Origin: Brasenia schreberi
Taxonomy: Eukaryota; Streptophyta; Magnoliopsida; Nymphaeales; Cabombaceae
Assembly (NCBI GenBank): GCA_036023115.1
Contig: JAYKKT010000079.1
Location: 13,631,501-13,695,500, forward strand
Length of the DNA stretch: 64,000 bases
Direction: 5' to 3'
Shown here in pieces: positions 62,853 through 64,000 of this stretch. Within the stretch, counting starts at the first letter, position 1. Every line of letters begins with the position of its first letter. The notes beneath the pieces are model-generated. The model saw only the letters and a list, made by a program, of their open reading frames with translations. It had not been told where the DNA came from and searched no databases. The translations under genes and the position numbers were made by a program.

Positions 62853-64000
62853 CTGTACGAACAAATATGAAAAAACTAAAAGTTAACAAAAGCTAAAAGA
62901 GAACAGCAGATCACAACCTGCAACCTGTAAGACCTATGTTATGCTCTGTTATCTTTTCTACTATACGAGATTGTTATTCAATAACATTAAGAAAAAACAA
63001 TTTAGAGACTTAAAAGAGGAGAGGGAAATCAATTAGACTTGCACACTTATTTACCAAAGAACGTCTAAAAACCTGTGCCTATGTGCTGCTTATGGAGACT
63101 GAAAGCTTAGTCCCTGCTTAAGCTTTTGTTTAGTCACATAGGCACTTCCCATTCTTTACTTTTCAGAATATTTTTCTGAATTTAGTCATGCACATTCCTT
63201 TTAAATTTGATCCATGAATGAACATATTGGATAATGGATATATGCTTCTTGTTGTTTTGAGTAGTAATTTTGTTCTTTTGGTACCCTTAACATATTGTAT
63301 CATTACCCTATCATATGTTAGCAATCATAAGTTGTTTTGGAATTAAAAAATATTAGAATACTTTAAGATATTGTAAACTCAAAAACTCGAATACTCTAAA
63401 AGTGTAATGTGCGGACTCAAATTTGCATATTACATGCCCAGGGATTGGAATGTCCAAGACCAAGGTCGATATTTCTCCAAGTTATAGTAGAAAACACTAA
63501 CAAAAAGAGCAGCAGATGCATAACAGGCACCAAAACAGACATTAAAACTTAGAAAACACCTTTCCACGCCAGCCATTTTTCAAGGGCCAGTGCAGTAACT
63601 TCTACCACACCTCCCCCTGCTTTGATTGCGAAACAGAAAATGCCTGTTTTATTACCAAATTTTCTTTTCTCTGGAAATCAACTAACAAAAGATTGCTCTT
63701 GTACTTCTACAAATAGTAATTTATCAGATCGTCTTTTTAAAAGTTTTAAATCATAGAAATACTTGACCTCTAATTTGTAAATGCATGTTAAGATACAATG
63801 GTGTTTCATATTTATTTTCCTAACAATACTGTATCATATGGTCCGATACAACAGTGAGGCAGTGACCCAAAGGAGCATTATCCAGTAGTGGCTGTAGTCT
63901 CGTTTAACAGTGAGATTCCCTTTTTAAGCAGAAGGTTCTGGCTGTATGCTTGCATGGGTAAATGGATAATGGTGACAAGTAGCATAGTTGAAATGATATT
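62853..64000. other. ARI intron DNA up to the window edge
   Basis: On the minus strand this should precede the IBR exon. The expected upstream exon (the RING1-IBR link ending in a ...RSYIEDNRK-type sequence) was not found here, so this intron is longer than 1.1 kb and runs off the window. Confidence 0.45.

Overview
This window looks like nuclear DNA of a flowering plant. It carries a calcium-dependent protein kinase (a plant and protist family), a plant-type ARIADNE RBR ubiquitin ligase with its C-terminal RanBP2 zinc finger, multi-exon genes with GT-AG introns and one GC-AG intron, and a dense load of plant transposable elements: RTE and L1 LINEs, hAT, Ty1/copia, MULE-type, MITEs and a tRNA-derived SINE. 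The sequence does not allow a species call.

Three host genes can be traced exon by exon. (1) 1490-4173, plus strand: the 5' half of an endonuclease III homologue (NTH1, base-excision repair), seven exons and 239 codons. It stops just inside the conserved domain, and the catalytic HhH-Lys, Asp and Fe-S parts are not in the window. (2) 39155-44078, plus strand: a complete eight-exon CDPK of 569 codons with kinase domain, junction and four EF-hands. Its DFG motif reads GFG. (3) 46471-62852, minus strand: the last ten exons (362 codons) of an ARIADNE-type RBR E3 ligase whose 5' part lies beyond the right edge. Genes 2 and 3 are convergent, with about 2.4 kb between their stop codons.

Between NTH1 and the CDPK lies about 35 kb of transposon-filled DNA. 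The first 11 kb is a layered nest that can be unpicked from target-site duplications. A minus-strand RTE LINE (A) entered the NTH1 intron. It was then hit by a second LINE (B, perfect 20-bp TSD, twin-primed 5' inversion) and by a hAT element (H1). H1 in turn holds a small hAT derivative (H2) and a rearranged copia fragment. Two further hAT copies (H3, H4) and another copia fragment follow. Then come a GC-rich block of unknown origin, a MITE with a 9-bp TSD, AT-rich DNA with local duplications (22.3-25.8 kb), a block with a recurring degenerate motif (25.9-27.2 kb), a minus-strand L1 LINE lacking its RT core (31.4-34.8 kb) and a FAR1/MULE-like transposase remnant (about 37.2-37.5 kb).

The ARIADNE gene has two very large introns, 5.6 kb and 8.1 kb, while its others in this window are about 0.1-0.6 kb. 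The large introns have filled with a MITE, two RTE LINEs, copia LTR pieces and two kinds of hAT element, while the exons stay intact and in frame. No bacterial-type operons, CRISPR arrays or tRNA/rRNA genes are visible.
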